The translations under genes and the position numbers were made by a program. From Methanobrevibacter millerae (GTDB lineage: Archaea > Methanobacteriota > Methanobacteria > Methanobacteriales > Methanobacteriaceae): a stretch of 64,000 nt of DNA. This document shows positions 8,773 through 19,157 of the stretch, piece by piece (positions within the stretch are counted from its first letter, which is position 1; the number at the start of each line of letters is the position of its first letter). The notes beneath the pieces were generated by a model, which saw nothing but the letters and a program-made list of their open reading frames with translations, did no database searches and was not told the origin of the DNA. Location: contig NZ_CP011266.1 in NCBI RefSeq assembly GCF_001477655.1, forward strand, positions 2,154,001 to 2,218,000, read 5' to 3'.

Positions 8773-10547
8773 CAACCCTGTTAATTTAAGAAACTCAATA
8801 TTGAATTTTTAATTATATTGTCTTATTTCTTTATTTTTTCTATTTATAATTTTTTATTTGATGTTTAATTGCGTTAACATATTTATTTTTTATATTAAGA
8901 CCATATTATTAATTTTTTATTTTTTTCTTATTTTTCATTTTCTGGTAATTTTTCCATGTATATTCTTTTAATTTACTTTAAATTAAGTGTAATTATTTTA
9001 ATAGTTTAAATTATTATTTTAAGTATTTTATATCTAATTTTAAGTATTTTTAATAGTTAATATTAAATATTATTAAATTATATTTTTATATATGATTATT
9101 CAATATTTTTTGTTTTGAATTTCGGGATTTGGGGGTTGTTTTTGATGATTAATTTCATGGAATATTGTGATGAAACTTGGGTAAACTTAAATAAATATGT
9201 TAATCGAAAATATAGAATTGATGATGGAAAAAATCATTTTGTTCGAAATCGAAAAACTAATCTGGAAAGTATAATCAAGTATCCTTTCTATGATTGTGGC
9301 CGAACAACTGCAATTGAAGCTATAAATTTTATTAGAAAAGAAAAAAAGGATAAAAATATGACATTAAGCAAATCTAACATTTCTCAAAGAAGAAAATTAC
9401 TCGACCATGTTTGTTATGTGGATATGAATGAAGACTTTATTGATGGAATTTACAACGATTCAGAACGACCTGGCCTTTATAGGGGATATTCAATACTTGC
9501 AGGCGATACTAGCATTTGCGATGCACCAAATATTGGATACACAGAAAAACAACTAAAAGAATTAAATAATCCACATTTCAATAGATTGCGAAAGGAATTA
9601 ATAAGATTTAGAGCATCCTGCATTGCAGATACACAAACAGATTTCATATTAACGGCCACAATAACTAACAGCAAAAAAATAGGCGAAGTAGAACTCGCAA
9701 TACAACATTTAGACAACTTAAACCAAAGAATCGACATGACCAACACCATCACAACCTACGACAGAGGATACGACGCCCTTGAACTAATGCTCAAACATAA
9801 GAACATAAATTCATATTTTCTAATAAGATTAAAAGCAGATGACTTTATAAACGAACGAAAATATATGAAAACAAATGATGAAATAATAAACATCACCATA
9901 AATAGAATACGAACACAAAACTTTCACGATGAAGAATTAAAGAAACAAGCACGAGAAAAAAGAAGCACAGAAATAAGAATAACAGAAATAGAACTAACAA
10001 CTAAAACAGGAAAAAAATACACAGAAATACTAGCAAGCAATTTACCCTTCGATAAATTCACTACCTCCGATTTAAAAGAATTATATAACAAAAGATGGAA
10101 AATAGAAACCAATTTCGACAGATTAAAAAACATAATACACATAGAAAACTTCAGCGGATACAACGAAGAAATCATACAACAAGACTTCTACGCCAACATA
10201 TTCATGTTTAATTACCTCATGGCAATGAAACTCGATGCAGACCAAAAAATACAAGAAAAACAAAAAAATAAAAACCTAAAACACGAATATAAAACAAATC
10301 TCAATGTCTTATTCGGATTAATCAAATTAGACATGCCAGACTTATTATCGGATGACCCTAAGGAAAGAGAAAATGCTGTAAAACGAATATTGAATACCGC
10401 ACAATCGAACTTAGTTGAAAAAAATAGAGTAAATGATAGGAATCCTGACAGAACAGCCAAAGATCCAAATAACAAATTCCCTCCAACTCAAAGAAGAGGT
10501 GAATAAAAAAATTAATTTCACAAAAATTTCTTAAATTAACAGGGTTG
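8773..10547 (+). mobile_element. Complete IS4-family insertion sequence with 9-bp target duplication
   Basis: The element is 1775 bp long. Terminal inverted repeats of 21 bp match perfectly at 8773-8793 and 10527-10547 (CAACCCTG...TTAAGAAA). It is flanked by AAAATTAGG at 8764-8772 and again at 10548-10556. A 9-bp duplication is usual for IS4-family elements. The left 350 bp before the transposase are non-coding and T-rich. Perfect ends, an exact duplication and one open transposase indicate a recent and probably still active insertion. Confidence 0.95.
9145..10506 (+). CDS. IS4-family DDE transposase (intact)
   Basis: 453 aa from the ATG at 9145 (MINFMEYCDE), preceded by GGGGG at about 9130; a TTG start 30 bases further upstream is less likely. 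Catalytic motifs: first Asp in SILAGDTSICDAPN, second Asp in TITTYDRGYDALELM, and Glu in LYNKRWKIETNFDRLKNIIH, the Y-(2)-R-W-x-(I)-E signature of IS4 transposases. The C-terminus is basic. The enzyme cuts and rejoins the inverted repeats at 8773 and 10547. A diverged relative with a nonsense mutation lies at 40524-41851. Confidence 0.95.
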   Translation: MINFMEYCDETWVNLNKYVNRKYRIDDGKNHFVRNRKTNLESIIKYPFYDCGRTTAIEAINFIRKEKKDKNMTLSKSNISQRRKLLDHVCYVDMNEDFIDGIYNDSERPGLYRGYSILAGDTSICDAPNIGYTEKQLKELNNPHFNRLRKELIRFRASCIADTQTDFILTATITNSKKIGEVELAIQHLDNLNQRIDMTNTITTYDRGYDALELMLKHKNINSYFLIRLKADDFINERKYMKTNDEIINITINRIRTQNFHDEELKKQAREKRSTEIRITEIELTTKTGKKYTEILASNLPFDKFTTSDLKELYNKRWKIETNFDRLKNIIHIENFSGYNEEIIQQDFYANIFMFNYLMAMKLDADQKIQEKQKNKNLKHEYKTNLNVLFGLIKLDMPDLLSDDPKERENAVKRILNTAQSNLVEKNRVNDRNPDRTAKDPNNKFPPTQRRGE

Positions 10548-10617
10548 AAAATTAGGGAATAATAGAAACTTAATAAATTCATTATTCAATGTTTTTACAG
10601 AAAAATAATTTATTATC

Positions 10618-12559
10618 AGAGTTTGTCCAATAATTCAATTTTTTAAAATTTTGATTTGATTATGTTGGATTGATTGTTTGGGGTTCGAGGTGCATTTTTA
10701 CACTTGAAATTGCACTTCGAAGTTATTTTTTTCAAAAAATGGGTGTTTTTTGATTGCTTTTTGGTGAAAAGGGTGATTGATTATTTAAGTTTTGAGATAG
10801 TGGGTGTTGTTTTTAATTGTTTGTTTTTTTGTTTAAATGAGTGTTGCATTTAATTTTTCATGTATTTTTTGTATGTTATGTGATTGAGCGTAGTGTTAGT
10901 TCTTTTTCTGCATTTTTTATACCGTTTCGGTTTAGTTTTTGGAAATTACGTGCATTTCTGAGTAATCCGAAGTGTGCTTCGTTTAGATTTGCTCTTTTTT
11001 TGTAGTATGCTTTTCCTTCAGTTGTTTGGTAATCTGCTTTCATTTTCCATCTTAAGTCGTTTGCGTGTTCAAAAATTTCTTTTACTCTGCTTTTTGTGCA
11101 TTGATTTTTTACAGGACAAGTTTTACATTTGTTTGTAGAGTATACTCTCATTAATTCGCCGTTTAGTTTTCTATTATTTTTGTAGTGTAAGTGTTCACCC
11201 ATGGGGCAGGTGAATGAGTCCGTTTTCCAATTATATGTAAAATTTACTTTGTGATATGGTTTTTCTCTATTCTTAGATCTGTTTTTGCTGCTTTCGTTTC
11301 GATCAGGAATTATTAATCTTATATCATTGTCATATGCATATTTTATTATATTATCGTCCATATATCCGTTATCTGCAACTAATACTTTGGGATTAATCCC
11401 ATTTGTATTTTTATTTCATATAACATTTCAAATAGTTCTTTGGAGTCTGTTGGATTCTGTGTTAGATATTGGCCTACGACCATTCCATTTTAGCTGTCGA
11501 CTGCTACCTGATAATTGTAATTAAAACCAATATTTTCTTTTTTATCCATCATCCACCTTGATTCAGGGTCAGTTAAACTAATAGTATGTTTTCCATCATA
11601 ATTAGCTTTTAAAACATTCAATAAATCAATAACATAACACACATTATCAACACTAATTAAAGCAGTTTTAAGAAGAATCAAAGCATTTTTATTCAAATTA
11701 TCATTTATTTCATTAATTAAATGATGTATATCTTCTTGTTTTTTATTTTCATTAAATTTTTGTGTATTTTGTACCAAATACTGTTTTTACACCAGTTTCC
11801 ACCATAATCCAAAATTAAATTTTGCAAAAATTCAATTTCTTCAATTTTGATTACACGAAAATTATTAGAATTCGCTTTTACAATGGTTCCATCAACTGCA
11901 ACACACTCACCATCAATTAAACCCAAATTAATACCTAAAATAATTGTATAATGGAAAAAAGCATTAATTAATAAACGATTATCTTGCAAAAACCTATGAA
12001 TTGTTGATTTTTTAGGTTTCTTACATTTAGGATATAATTAACAGATTCATCATTGTTATTAATCCAATTAGCCAATTTTCTACTACTAAAACGATTATTA
12101 TAAACACCATAAACATAAAATCCCAATAATTCATCAGAATAATATTCTTTTGGCCTTCCTTCATCATTATAATCATTTTTAAATAATAATGGAAAATCAC
12201 GTTTAAAATTACTGACTAACTTTTTAACTGTAAATACAATATTATCATTATTCAAATTCTGTCCAGAGAAAGCATAAGTAAAAATTGCCTGTTCACAAGT
12301 TGCATTATCATAAACTAAACTCATAAATATCAAAACACCCAATCATTAAAAACAAAACCAAAACATTTAAGTGTCACAAAATACATAAAAGTAGAATGTG
12401 GGAATTGTTTTAGTTTTGTTGTGCTAATTAACTATCTATCTTCCCACATATTTATAATTAACTACTTTTTAAATAATTACAACTAAAATGAGTACTTAAT
12501 CAAGCAAATATTTAATAAAAAAATAAAAAATTAGAAAAAATATTTATTGGACAGTTTCT
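10618..12559 (-). mobile_element. Degenerate IS1182-type insertion sequence
   Basis: Imperfect terminal repeats AGAGTTTGTCCAATAA (10618-10633) and, inverted, AGAAACTGTCCAATAA (12544-12559) bound a 1.94-kb segment, a usual IS1182 length. The enclosed transposase is broken into at least four pieces. No clear target duplication is seen. The region 10634-10875 is T-rich non-coding element end. Confidence 0.75.
10876..12324 (-). pseudogene. IS1182-family DDE transposase, multiply frameshifted
   Basis: In order of transcription: the N-terminal helix-rich domain (MSLVYDNATCEQAIFTYAF, then GRPKEYYSDELLGFYVYGVY), a second piece with LGLIDGECVAVDGTIVKANS containing the first catalytic Asp, a third with LTDPESRWMM, and a last with the DDE_Tnp_1_6 cysteine cluster (CPMGEHLHYK, CKTCPVKNQCT) and HFGLLRNARNF. 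The pieces lie in different frames at 12324-11968, 11989-11717, 11777-11490 and 11361-10876. Several independent frameshifts mean the gene is dead. Confidence 0.85.
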
Positions 12560-12723
12560 ACCAATGTATTTTTTTTCAATTATACAACAATTTTAGGGAT
12601 TACTTTAAGTTTGATTGATGGTGAATGCATGCTGCTGATTGGAACTCTCATAATAAATTTTAAATATTAGTTTTAATAATGTATTAATGTTATTATTAAT
12701 TATTGTTACTTTTGGTGAGTTAT
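12560..12723 (+). promoter_or_regulatory. Upstream region of the methyltransferase, with an IS1182 relic
   Basis: GGTGAG at 12714-12719 is the ribosome binding site that selects the ATG at 12724. At 12590-12646 a 19-codon plus-strand stretch reads ILGITLSLIDGECMLLIGT, clearly related to ILGINLGLIDGECVAVDGT of the transposase next door. It is a second, inverted and tiny IS1182 relic. No complete gene is present. Confidence 0.6.
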
Positions 12724-13671
12724 ATGAAAAAAGATTTATCATTAGATAGTTCTTCTAGGGAAAAATTATTATCTGAAATTGATACAAATTCTAAAATTTT
12801 AGAAATTGGTCCTTTAAATAATCCTATGTTCAATAAAAAAGATGCTAATGTTAGTTATGCTGATATTAATAGTACTGAAGATATAAAAAAAGAATATTCT
12901 TTCCTTGGTCAACAAGATTTAGTCGATTCAATTGTACCTATTGATTTTGTAATTGAAGATTCTTATGAAAATACTTTTAAAAATACAGATATTCGATTTG
13001 ATTATGTAGTTTCATCTCATGTCTTAGAACATATTCCTAATCCAATAGATCATTTATTAGATGTTAGTAAAATATTGAATTCAGGAGGTAAAGTTTGTTT
13101 TTTACTTCCAGATAAAGAATTTACATTTGATTATTATAGGGAAACTTCCTCAGTTGCTGATTTGTATGATGTTTATGTGAGGGGTGAAGCTAATAATACT
13201 CCTAGATTTTTACTTGATAATAAATTATTTCAAATTAATGAAAATTATGCTCCTGATTTTTGGGATAATGGTGCTAGTTCATATCCTAATCCAGATGTTG
13301 AGTCTATTTTGGATGAATATTTCAGTTTTATTGATGATTTCGATAATAATTATTTTTCCGGTCATTATTGGGTATTTACAGACCAATCGTTTTTACGGAT
13401 ATTAGGAAGTTTGTATATGTTAAACTTAATTCCATATAAACTTTTTTCATTTTATCCTACATCATATAATAGTAATACTTTTGGTTTAATTCTTGAATTA
13501 GATTATTCTATTCAAAATGACTCTGAACTTAGAAAAAATCAAATACATGAAATTTATGATATTCATAATCGCATAGGACAATTACGTTTTGAAAAAAAAG
13601 CAAATTCAATAATTCAAGAAAATATTCAATTAAAAGAAAAAATTAATAAAATTACTGATTTATTAAAATAA
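12724..13671 (+). CDS. Class I SAM methyltransferase with C-terminal coiled coil
   Basis: 315 aa from the ATG at 12724 (MKKDLSLDSSSREKLL). Motif I is ILEIGPLNNPMF, followed by YADINSTEDI. The binding-site region FDYVVSSHVLEHIPNPIDHL and ILNSGGKVCFLLPDKEF complete a Methyltransf_23/11-like Rossmann fold. Residues after about 275 (RIGQLRFEKKANSIIQEN, then LKEKINKI) form a coiled coil like those on the neighbouring glycosyltransferases. It probably modifies a sugar of the same surface glycan. It is the only plus-strand cargo gene inside the IS-rich region. The substrate is not known. Confidence 0.85.
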   Translation: MKKDLSLDSSSREKLLSEIDTNSKILEIGPLNNPMFNKKDANVSYADINSTEDIKKEYSFLGQQDLVDSIVPIDFVIEDSYENTFKNTDIRFDYVVSSHVLEHIPNPIDHLLDVSKILNSGGKVCFLLPDKEFTFDYYRETSSVADLYDVYVRGEANNTPRFLLDNKLFQINENYAPDFWDNGASSYPNPDVESILDEYFSFIDDFDNNYFSGHYWVFTDQSFLRILGSLYMLNLIPYKLFSFYPTSYNSNTFGLILELDYSIQNDSELRKNQIHEIYDIHNRIGQLRFEKKANSIIQENIQLKEKINKITDLLK

Positions 13672-13825
13672 CTTTTGATAGTGGAGATACAATAAATAAT
13701 TTTTTTATATTTCTTCATTGTTATAAAGTTAAAACATTTTTCTGACTTTTCCATTTATTATTCTTTGAACATGAAGAAACCATGCCAAATTTAAGCAAAT
13801 ACCAAGTTATTTGTTTATTTTTCAT

Positions 13826-13850
13826 AAATAAAGATTTTTAATCTTTATTT
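13826..13850. terminator. Perfect 11-bp stem hairpin
   Basis: AAATAAAGATT and AATCTTTATTT pair around a TTT loop, followed by TTGATTTTG. It could end the transcript of the methyltransferase upstream. It sits where the left inverted repeat of the adjacent IS relic should be and may be part of its decayed end. Confidence 0.4.
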
Positions 13851-15164
13851 TTGATTTTGAAATATTATATTTCGTTTTAGTTCGAATTAAATCTCTTCTG
13901 CATATTTGTTTTTAAACACCACGTTTACTCCTAAATATTCATTTTCTAGATTTTGGCATGGTTGAAAAGCATTTTCAATTTTATTGCTAGTTTTTTCTAT
14001 TTTATTATATTTAAATGAAAAATAAAGTTTTTATATCTTGAAGAGCTTGATTTTCTAATAATTTTATAAATAATTGGATGAAATTCTTTTTCACGATAAA
14101 TTAAAGACTGAAATTCTTTATTTGAATCTTCATAATTTTCTAAATCAAATAAATATTTAATCATTTTTAATTGTCTGTAGTATTCTTCGTATTTTTCATC
14201 CGAAATATGGCATTTATCTTTAAAATCATTCAATTGCTTATTTAAACTTTTTTAGTATGAAAAATACATAATTGATGTTTAAAACCTAATTTTGGAATAA
14301 TTAAAGAATATTTTTTATCTAAATCTGTGGTGATTGCAATTTTATTTTTATTTGCTGTTGATTCTTTTAAAAATTTTGTAATAGTCGTTTCATCTTCAGT
14401 ATCATGAATAACATCGGCTACAATATAATTAAAAATCTAATCTAGAAGCATATGGCGATATTTCCAATTTCCATTGATTTTTATCCATTCAACATCAAAG
14501 ACATAATATCCCGAGCAACGTCCCAAATCAAATTTTAAAATATTTTCATTAACAAAAAGCCAATTTTCTATAGTTTGGTGTGAAACACTGATTCCAAAAA
14601 ACTTTTTAAATGATTTACAAACATTTTTTTAAATTTTTAAGATAAACTGAATTAAAAGTTCCGATTCACTTTTCAATTCATTGGTAAAATTGCTATTTTT
14701 ATCAACAAGACTTGTTAAATCAGTTTGAAAGGTTTTACCACAACGTTACAATTATAACACTGAACTTTAATATGAGTCCGAATAATTTCCTTAAAAACTA
14801 ATTTTCTATCTGTAAAACCATATTTAACAACATAATAACTTCCACAATGCAGACATCTAGCTAAACTCATTTTAAAATATAGAACATCTTTTTTAAAACT
14901 TAAATAAAATGATTTAAAAACTTTTTGACAAGAATTCATTAATTTCACAAAACGATAATCAGAAAGGACAAATCCATCATCAGAAACACAAAATATATAT
15001 TGTTTAACATCCAAAATACTATTTAGAGTAATTATTTTTTGATTAGACATAATAAAAACTTTTAATTCAACTTTTTATTAAATTTAACTATTTTTAAAAA
15101 GAATTAAAAAATCAAAACATAATTCCATCAAAAATTTCTAATCAACAAAGTTTTTGAAAGAGTC
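13832..15164 (-). mobile_element. ISM1-like insertion sequence remnant
   Basis: The right end at 15141-15164 (ATCAACAAAG...GAGTC) matches the terminal repeat of the related element at 33896-37106. The left end is decayed, so 13832 is an estimate from alignment with that element. The length (about 1.33 kb) agrees with the unfilled length of the other copy (about 1.34 kb). The ISM1-like name rests on size and an 8-bp duplication in the sister copy, not on a database match. Confidence 0.65.
13860..15050 (-). pseudogene. ISM1-like transposase, degenerate
   Basis: It starts MSNQKIITLNSILDVKQY with a zinc ribbon (CLHCGSYYVVKYG ... CYNCN). Fragments then follow in other frames: a helix-turn-helix part with ITVSHQTIENWL-like sequence, the catalytic part, and FKDKCHISDEKYEEYYRQL at 14233-13997. 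Beyond a frameshift the basic C-terminus continues as MPKSRK, then SKRGV and RRDLIRT. At least four frameshifts or stops interrupt it, so it is not functional. It is 60-70% similar by eye to the transposase pieces at 34011-37099. Confidence 0.8.
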
Positions 15165-15435
15165 TTAAAAACTTAAATAAATAAATATTTGTATTTAAAA
15201 TCATATTTATACATATGTTCTTAGATTAGACATTTCATTTATTTTAAATGAACTAGAATCTAAAAAAGAACTGCGAAACTACTTTAAATTTCTGAAATTT
15301 TAACAGCAGATTAAGTTTACAAAATTTTTTCACAACATCCCAAAAACCTTTAAAAGAATTAAATAGAATATTAAATAATCAAAATAGAATTAGAAGAAGA
15401 AAAAAAGATATTTATTGTTTATACAAGACCAATTG

Positions 15436-17298
15436 GGCAAAGTTGAAAATTTTATGGGTTGAGGTATTTTGTGAGTAGGTTCTGCCAGAGATTGTTTGTT
15501 TGGATTTCTATTTCCTGTTGAAATATAACTTCTTCGTACCATTTTATTTCATTTAAGTCTAAAAATATGTCAATGCCTTGTGAGGTTATGAATCTTCTTT
15601 TATAGTATTCTTCCATTGTGTATTTGTAAAATCCTTCTATCAAATTGTTTGTTTTTGGAATTTTAGTATTTTCCATGTAATTAAATAGTTTGTCTTTGTC
15701 TTTTTCGAAATATTCTAAGTAATTGCTAATATCTTTGGGTAAATATTGTATTCTGTTGTATAATGTGTTGAATTTTCTATTTGACTGTGATATTGTGTCT
15801 GTTTAGAATATTTCTGAGATTTTTGTGCTGCATTTTTCATATAACTTATGTTGTTGTTTTAGTTTTTTGATGTCTTTTCTGTATTTTTTTGTTTTTGTTG
15901 TTAGATTCTTTTATTTTGTTTAAGGACGTGTTTCTTTTTTTATCCTTTTTTGAGGGCCTTTCGATTTGTCCTTTTCCTTTTAATTTTTCTTTGTTTATTC
16001 TTTTGGTATTTTTTGTTTTTAAATATTCTAAAGTGCCTTGTTTTCTTTTGATTTTGCGTTGTTGTTTCCAGGTGAATGTTTTTTGGTTCATTATTTTGTG
16101 GAAAACGCATAAGTGTTGTTCGACCCCTAATTCTTTTAATATATTGGGATATGCATTGACTCAGTCTGTTACAATTACTTCTTTTTTTAAATCAAGTAAT
16201 ATTAATGGATGTCTGGTATTGGGTGTTGTGGGGGTCGCTATAAACTGATACATCTTTTATTGAATATTTGATGAATATTTTTACAATATCTGAAGTGAAT
16301 TCTTCATTTGGTATTTTTAAGTCATTGATTATAACCCGAGTATTTGCGTCTATTTAAGATAATTGTGTGTATTTTTGATTTTTATTTCCTATGAACTCTT
16401 CATCGAATCAACTCACTCCAGAACATTCTAGTTTTGTTTAATTTAATAGATTTAGAATGCCTTTTCATTTTGCTTGTGAATACTGTGAATATTTATTCTT
16501 TTTGTGTAAATAAACAGTTGATCTGTGTATTTTTTAATTTCCCATTGTTTTTGTAAGAGTTTGGCCTTATTTTTATATGATGTGTGTTCTATTGAATCAA
16601 TATTGAGTATTAAATCCATTATGTAGATAGTGTAGTTGCAATGTCTCTCAACAATGCCATTTAAAGGTGTTGTTAGTGTTTTTCAACATTCACAGCATTT
16701 GTATCTTTGTTTATAAATTGGAAAGATCTTATTCATCTTCCAGAGCTTAATTTCATGTTTATGAAGCTTTCCACCACAAGGACAAGTCCTATCAGCCATA
16801 TCATAGATAATTTTAACTTCTCAGGGCATAATAAATAATAAAAATAGTGCAATGATTGAAGGAACTTCTTGTGACAAGTAAATTTTTTCATATTTAAACC
16901 AAACAAAAGAATTAAATATCTTTTCGGCATAAACTTTATCTGTAGGAGTTTTATTTCGTTTCATAATATAATATATGCTCCTACAACCTATTTAAAACTT
17001 ATTTAAGACCTAAAATTACTCATTTTTAACTATGCCAGATTATTATATCGAGCAATTAATATATTTGCCTTCATAAAAAGCGTTGTTTTAAAATTAAAAG
17101 AGGCATTATTAAATTAAAGGTATCCAAAACTTTATTAATAAAATCTGCCAAATATTGCATCAAATGACCTATAAATTTACAATTATTTATTGTTTTTCAT
17201 ATAAACATATAAAATAACTTAAATTGTTATAATATTAGTTTTAAATTAGTAATATCGTGTTTTAAAAAATATAAACACATAAAATTTTCAACTTTGCC
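15436..17298 (-). mobile_element. Insertion sequence IS-B copy 1, 7-bp target duplication
   Basis: 1863 bp with terminal repeats GGCAAAGTTGAAAATTTTAT (left) and its inverse at the right end. It is flanked by CCAATTG at 15429-15435 and at 17299-17305. It is nearly identical to the element at 34230-36090 but in the opposite orientation and with a different target duplication. The region 16965-17298 is the non-coding end of the element. Confidence 0.9.
15452..16964 (-). pseudogene. IS-B transposase, shared inactivating mutations
   Basis: It begins MKRNKTPTDKVYAEKIFNSF and contains a zinc-ribbon part (RTCPCGGKLHKHE ... YKCCEC), a DDE part (FDEEFIGNKN, VIVTD-NAYPNILKELGVEQH) and a basic spacer. 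It ends IPKTNNLIEGFYKYTMEEYY at 15676-15452. TGA codons break it after MP, CCEC, QAK, GVS and VTD. A frameshift at a C run and a TAA after SEIF break it further. All but the GVS stop recur in the second copy. The protein cannot be made intact. Confidence 0.85.
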
Positions 17299-17690
17299 CC
17301 AATTGACTTGTATTTTAATTTAACAGGAAAAAAACAAAAGAACATCCCAAAACATTAAATTTAAAATGGAGTTATTCATCATCTAAAGAATTTTATTGGA
17401 TTTAACGCCACAGTTATCATTAATTACAATAGTATGAACAATGTTTCTATTTTAATCCATTCTGGAACACCAAATGATGCGAAACTTTTTGATAGAATAA
17501 GAAAAAACGTACAAAAAAGACGAATCATGCAAAAAAAGATACCATAATTTTTGATAAAGAATATTGCAGTTATAAAACTACTAATTAAGAATAAGCATAT
17601 TTTTATGAGCCTTAATTATATCACAAGAATTTTGCTCAAAAACAGCCATACAACAATTATCGGAGAACTAAAAAATTCAGACACCTAACA

Positions 17691-17879
17691 TTTTAATTAA
17701 TAAATGTAAAAAAAATTACAAAAACCATGACAGTAATAATTAAATAATATTTAATAATAATATATAAATTAATACAAAATTAAAGAATGAATATTAACAA
17801 ATAATTTATGTCAACACTCATTACATTAAAAAAAAATATTTGAAAATATTGAACATCAAAAGAAAATTTTTTCAATTTT
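17691..17879. other. Intergenic region downstream of the methyltransferase pair
   Basis: AT-rich DNA with no gene seen. It is downstream of the leftward methyltransferase at 17880 and ends at the decayed transposase relic. Confidence 0.4.
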
Positions 17880-18488
17880 TCATTTCACAATATTTTTTAT
17901 TTTTTCTAATAAAGAATTTACATTATTTTCTATAATTTTACTCTTATCCATTTTTACATCAAGAGTACCCTGTTTTTTTGCAACCAAACATGCATCACAC
18001 CAAGGTTTAGAATAATTTTCATTATTTATCGAAACATGAAGAATATCAAAATTTACATAATTAGCCAAACCCCTCATCCCATCTTCATAAAATCTATAGC
18101 AATCTACATCCTCAATCCCATGTTTTGGCCCACCACTTGGAGCAATAATACAACAAAAACCACCCGGTTTTAAAATTCTACTTATTTCACCCATTGTTAA
18201 CCAAAAAAAACCTAAATGTTCAAACAATTGACCACAAATAACCACATCATAAGATTCATCAGCAATTTCCTGAATATTATATATATCGGCAGTAATAATA
18301 TCAACATTTTTTCCTTTTCTAAAATCCAATCCATCATAAGACCAGTTAGGTTCATTAAAAATAGATTTATAGTTATAATTATTACCACTAGTATCTAATG
18401 AACCAATATCCAAAATATTTAAATAATTTCTTTTATCCAAAAAATTATTTTTAAACCAATTCATTTTATCATGACTACTTTTATGCAT
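17880..18488 (-). CDS. Class I SAM methyltransferase, paralogue of 7935-8546
   Basis: 202 aa, MHKSSHDKMNWFKNNFLDKR. It has motif I ILDIGSLDTSG, GLDFRKGKNVDIITADIY, YDVVICGQLFEHLGFFWLTM and ILKPGGFCCIIAPSGGP, near-identical in layout to the protein at 7935-8546. It is followed by a short coiled-coil tail (IIENNVNSLLEKIKNIV). Gene and paralogue lie on the same strand about 10 kb apart with only IS material and one methyltransferase between them. The likely role is methylation of a surface sugar; the substrate is not visible. Confidence 0.85.
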   Translation of the reverse strand: MHKSSHDKMNWFKNNFLDKRNYLNILDIGSLDTSGNNYNYKSIFNEPNWSYDGLDFRKGKNVDIITADIYNIQEIADESYDVVICGQLFEHLGFFWLTMGEISRILKPGGFCCIIAPSGGPKHGIEDVDCYRFYEDGMRGLANYVNFDILHVSINNENYSKPWCDACLVAKKQGTLDVKMDKSKIIENNVNSLLEKIKNIVK

Positions 18489-18503
18489 AATAACACCAAA
18501 TAA

Positions 18504-19019
18504 TTATTTTTTTGCTATCAAAATACTATCAAACCATGGTGAAGATTCTTCATTAACATTTGTATATACTTCCAAAATTGTTAAATCAACATACTTAGCT
18601 ATTTCTTTCATACCATCAGAGGTGAATCTAAAACAATCTAAAGGATTTTTATGTACTGGACCAGAACTTGGAGCTATAATACAACAGTACCCTTCATTTT
18701 TTAGTATTCTTGATACTTCACCCATTGCTCTCCAAAAAAATTCCATATGTTCAAAAGCTTGTCCTGAAATAACAACATCAAAAGTTTCATTAGGTATTTC
18801 CTTCCAATTATATAAATCTGAAACAATTAAATCAACATTAGGACCCTCTTTTAAATCCATTCCAATATACTCCCAATTATCATTATCAAATATACTTCGA
18901 TAGTTGAATGATGTTCCGCTCGAATCATATGATCCAATATCCAAAATCTTTAATACATCATTATTATTCAGATAGTTATTTTTAAATTTTTTCATCGACA
19001 AAAAAGAACTTCTATGCAT
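18504..19019 (-). CDS. Class I SAM methyltransferase, shorter paralogue
   Basis: 171 aa, MHRSSFLSMKKFKNNYLNNN. Motif I is ILDIGSYDSSG, with GMDLKEGPNVDLIVSDLY, FDVVISGQAFEHMEFFW and ILKNEGYCCIIAPSSGP. It lacks the C-terminal coil of its two relatives and ends DSILIAKK right after the last strand of the fold. It is transcribed first of a pair, with 15 bases to the gene at 17880-18488, so the two form a small operon. It is more diverged from the other two than they are from each other. Confidence 0.85.
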   Translation of the reverse strand: MHRSSFLSMKKFKNNYLNNNDVLKILDIGSYDSSGTSFNYRSIFDNDNWEYIGMDLKEGPNVDLIVSDLYNWKEIPNETFDVVISGQAFEHMEFFWRAMGEVSRILKNEGYCCIIAPSSGPVHKNPLDCFRFTSDGMKEIAKYVDLTILEVYTNVNEESSPWFDSILIAKK

Positions 19020-19157
19020 TGATTCACCATTTAATATTTTATATATACATATATAATATTCGATGAATATAATATTTGCTTTTTAAGAGTCTGTAAAATT
19101 AGGCTTCTTTCAAATTATTTTTTTACACTTGAAATTTCACATCACTAAAAATTCATT

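Larger units (their letters stand above)
15205..17690 (+). pseudogene. DDE_Tnp_1-type transposase relic interrupted by another IS
   Basis: Outer pieces at about 15205-15435 and 17299-17690 join across the insertion at 15436-17298. The left part reads ELNRILNNQNRIRRRKKD. Across the join RPI|DLYFNLTGKK corresponds to the DTTPIDLDLN motif with a catalytic Asp. After frameshifts the right part gives LKWSYSSSKEFYWI, then VIINYNSMNNVSILIHSGTP and DTIIFDKEYCSYK. The insertion lies within the catalytic motif. Limits are approximate because both ends are decayed. Confidence 0.7.

Noticed and set aside
15889-16248. Long antisense hydrophobic ORF in IS-B (119 codons; also at 35278-35637).
   Set aside because: It is opposite the Lys-rich spacer of the transposase, whose antisense naturally reads as Phe/Leu-rich. 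A shadow frame.
10690-19150. Shared TTTTTACACTTGAAATT near 10694 and 19122 as a dispersed repeat family.
   Set aside because: Only two copies, both inside IS ends; probably chance similarity or related IS ends.
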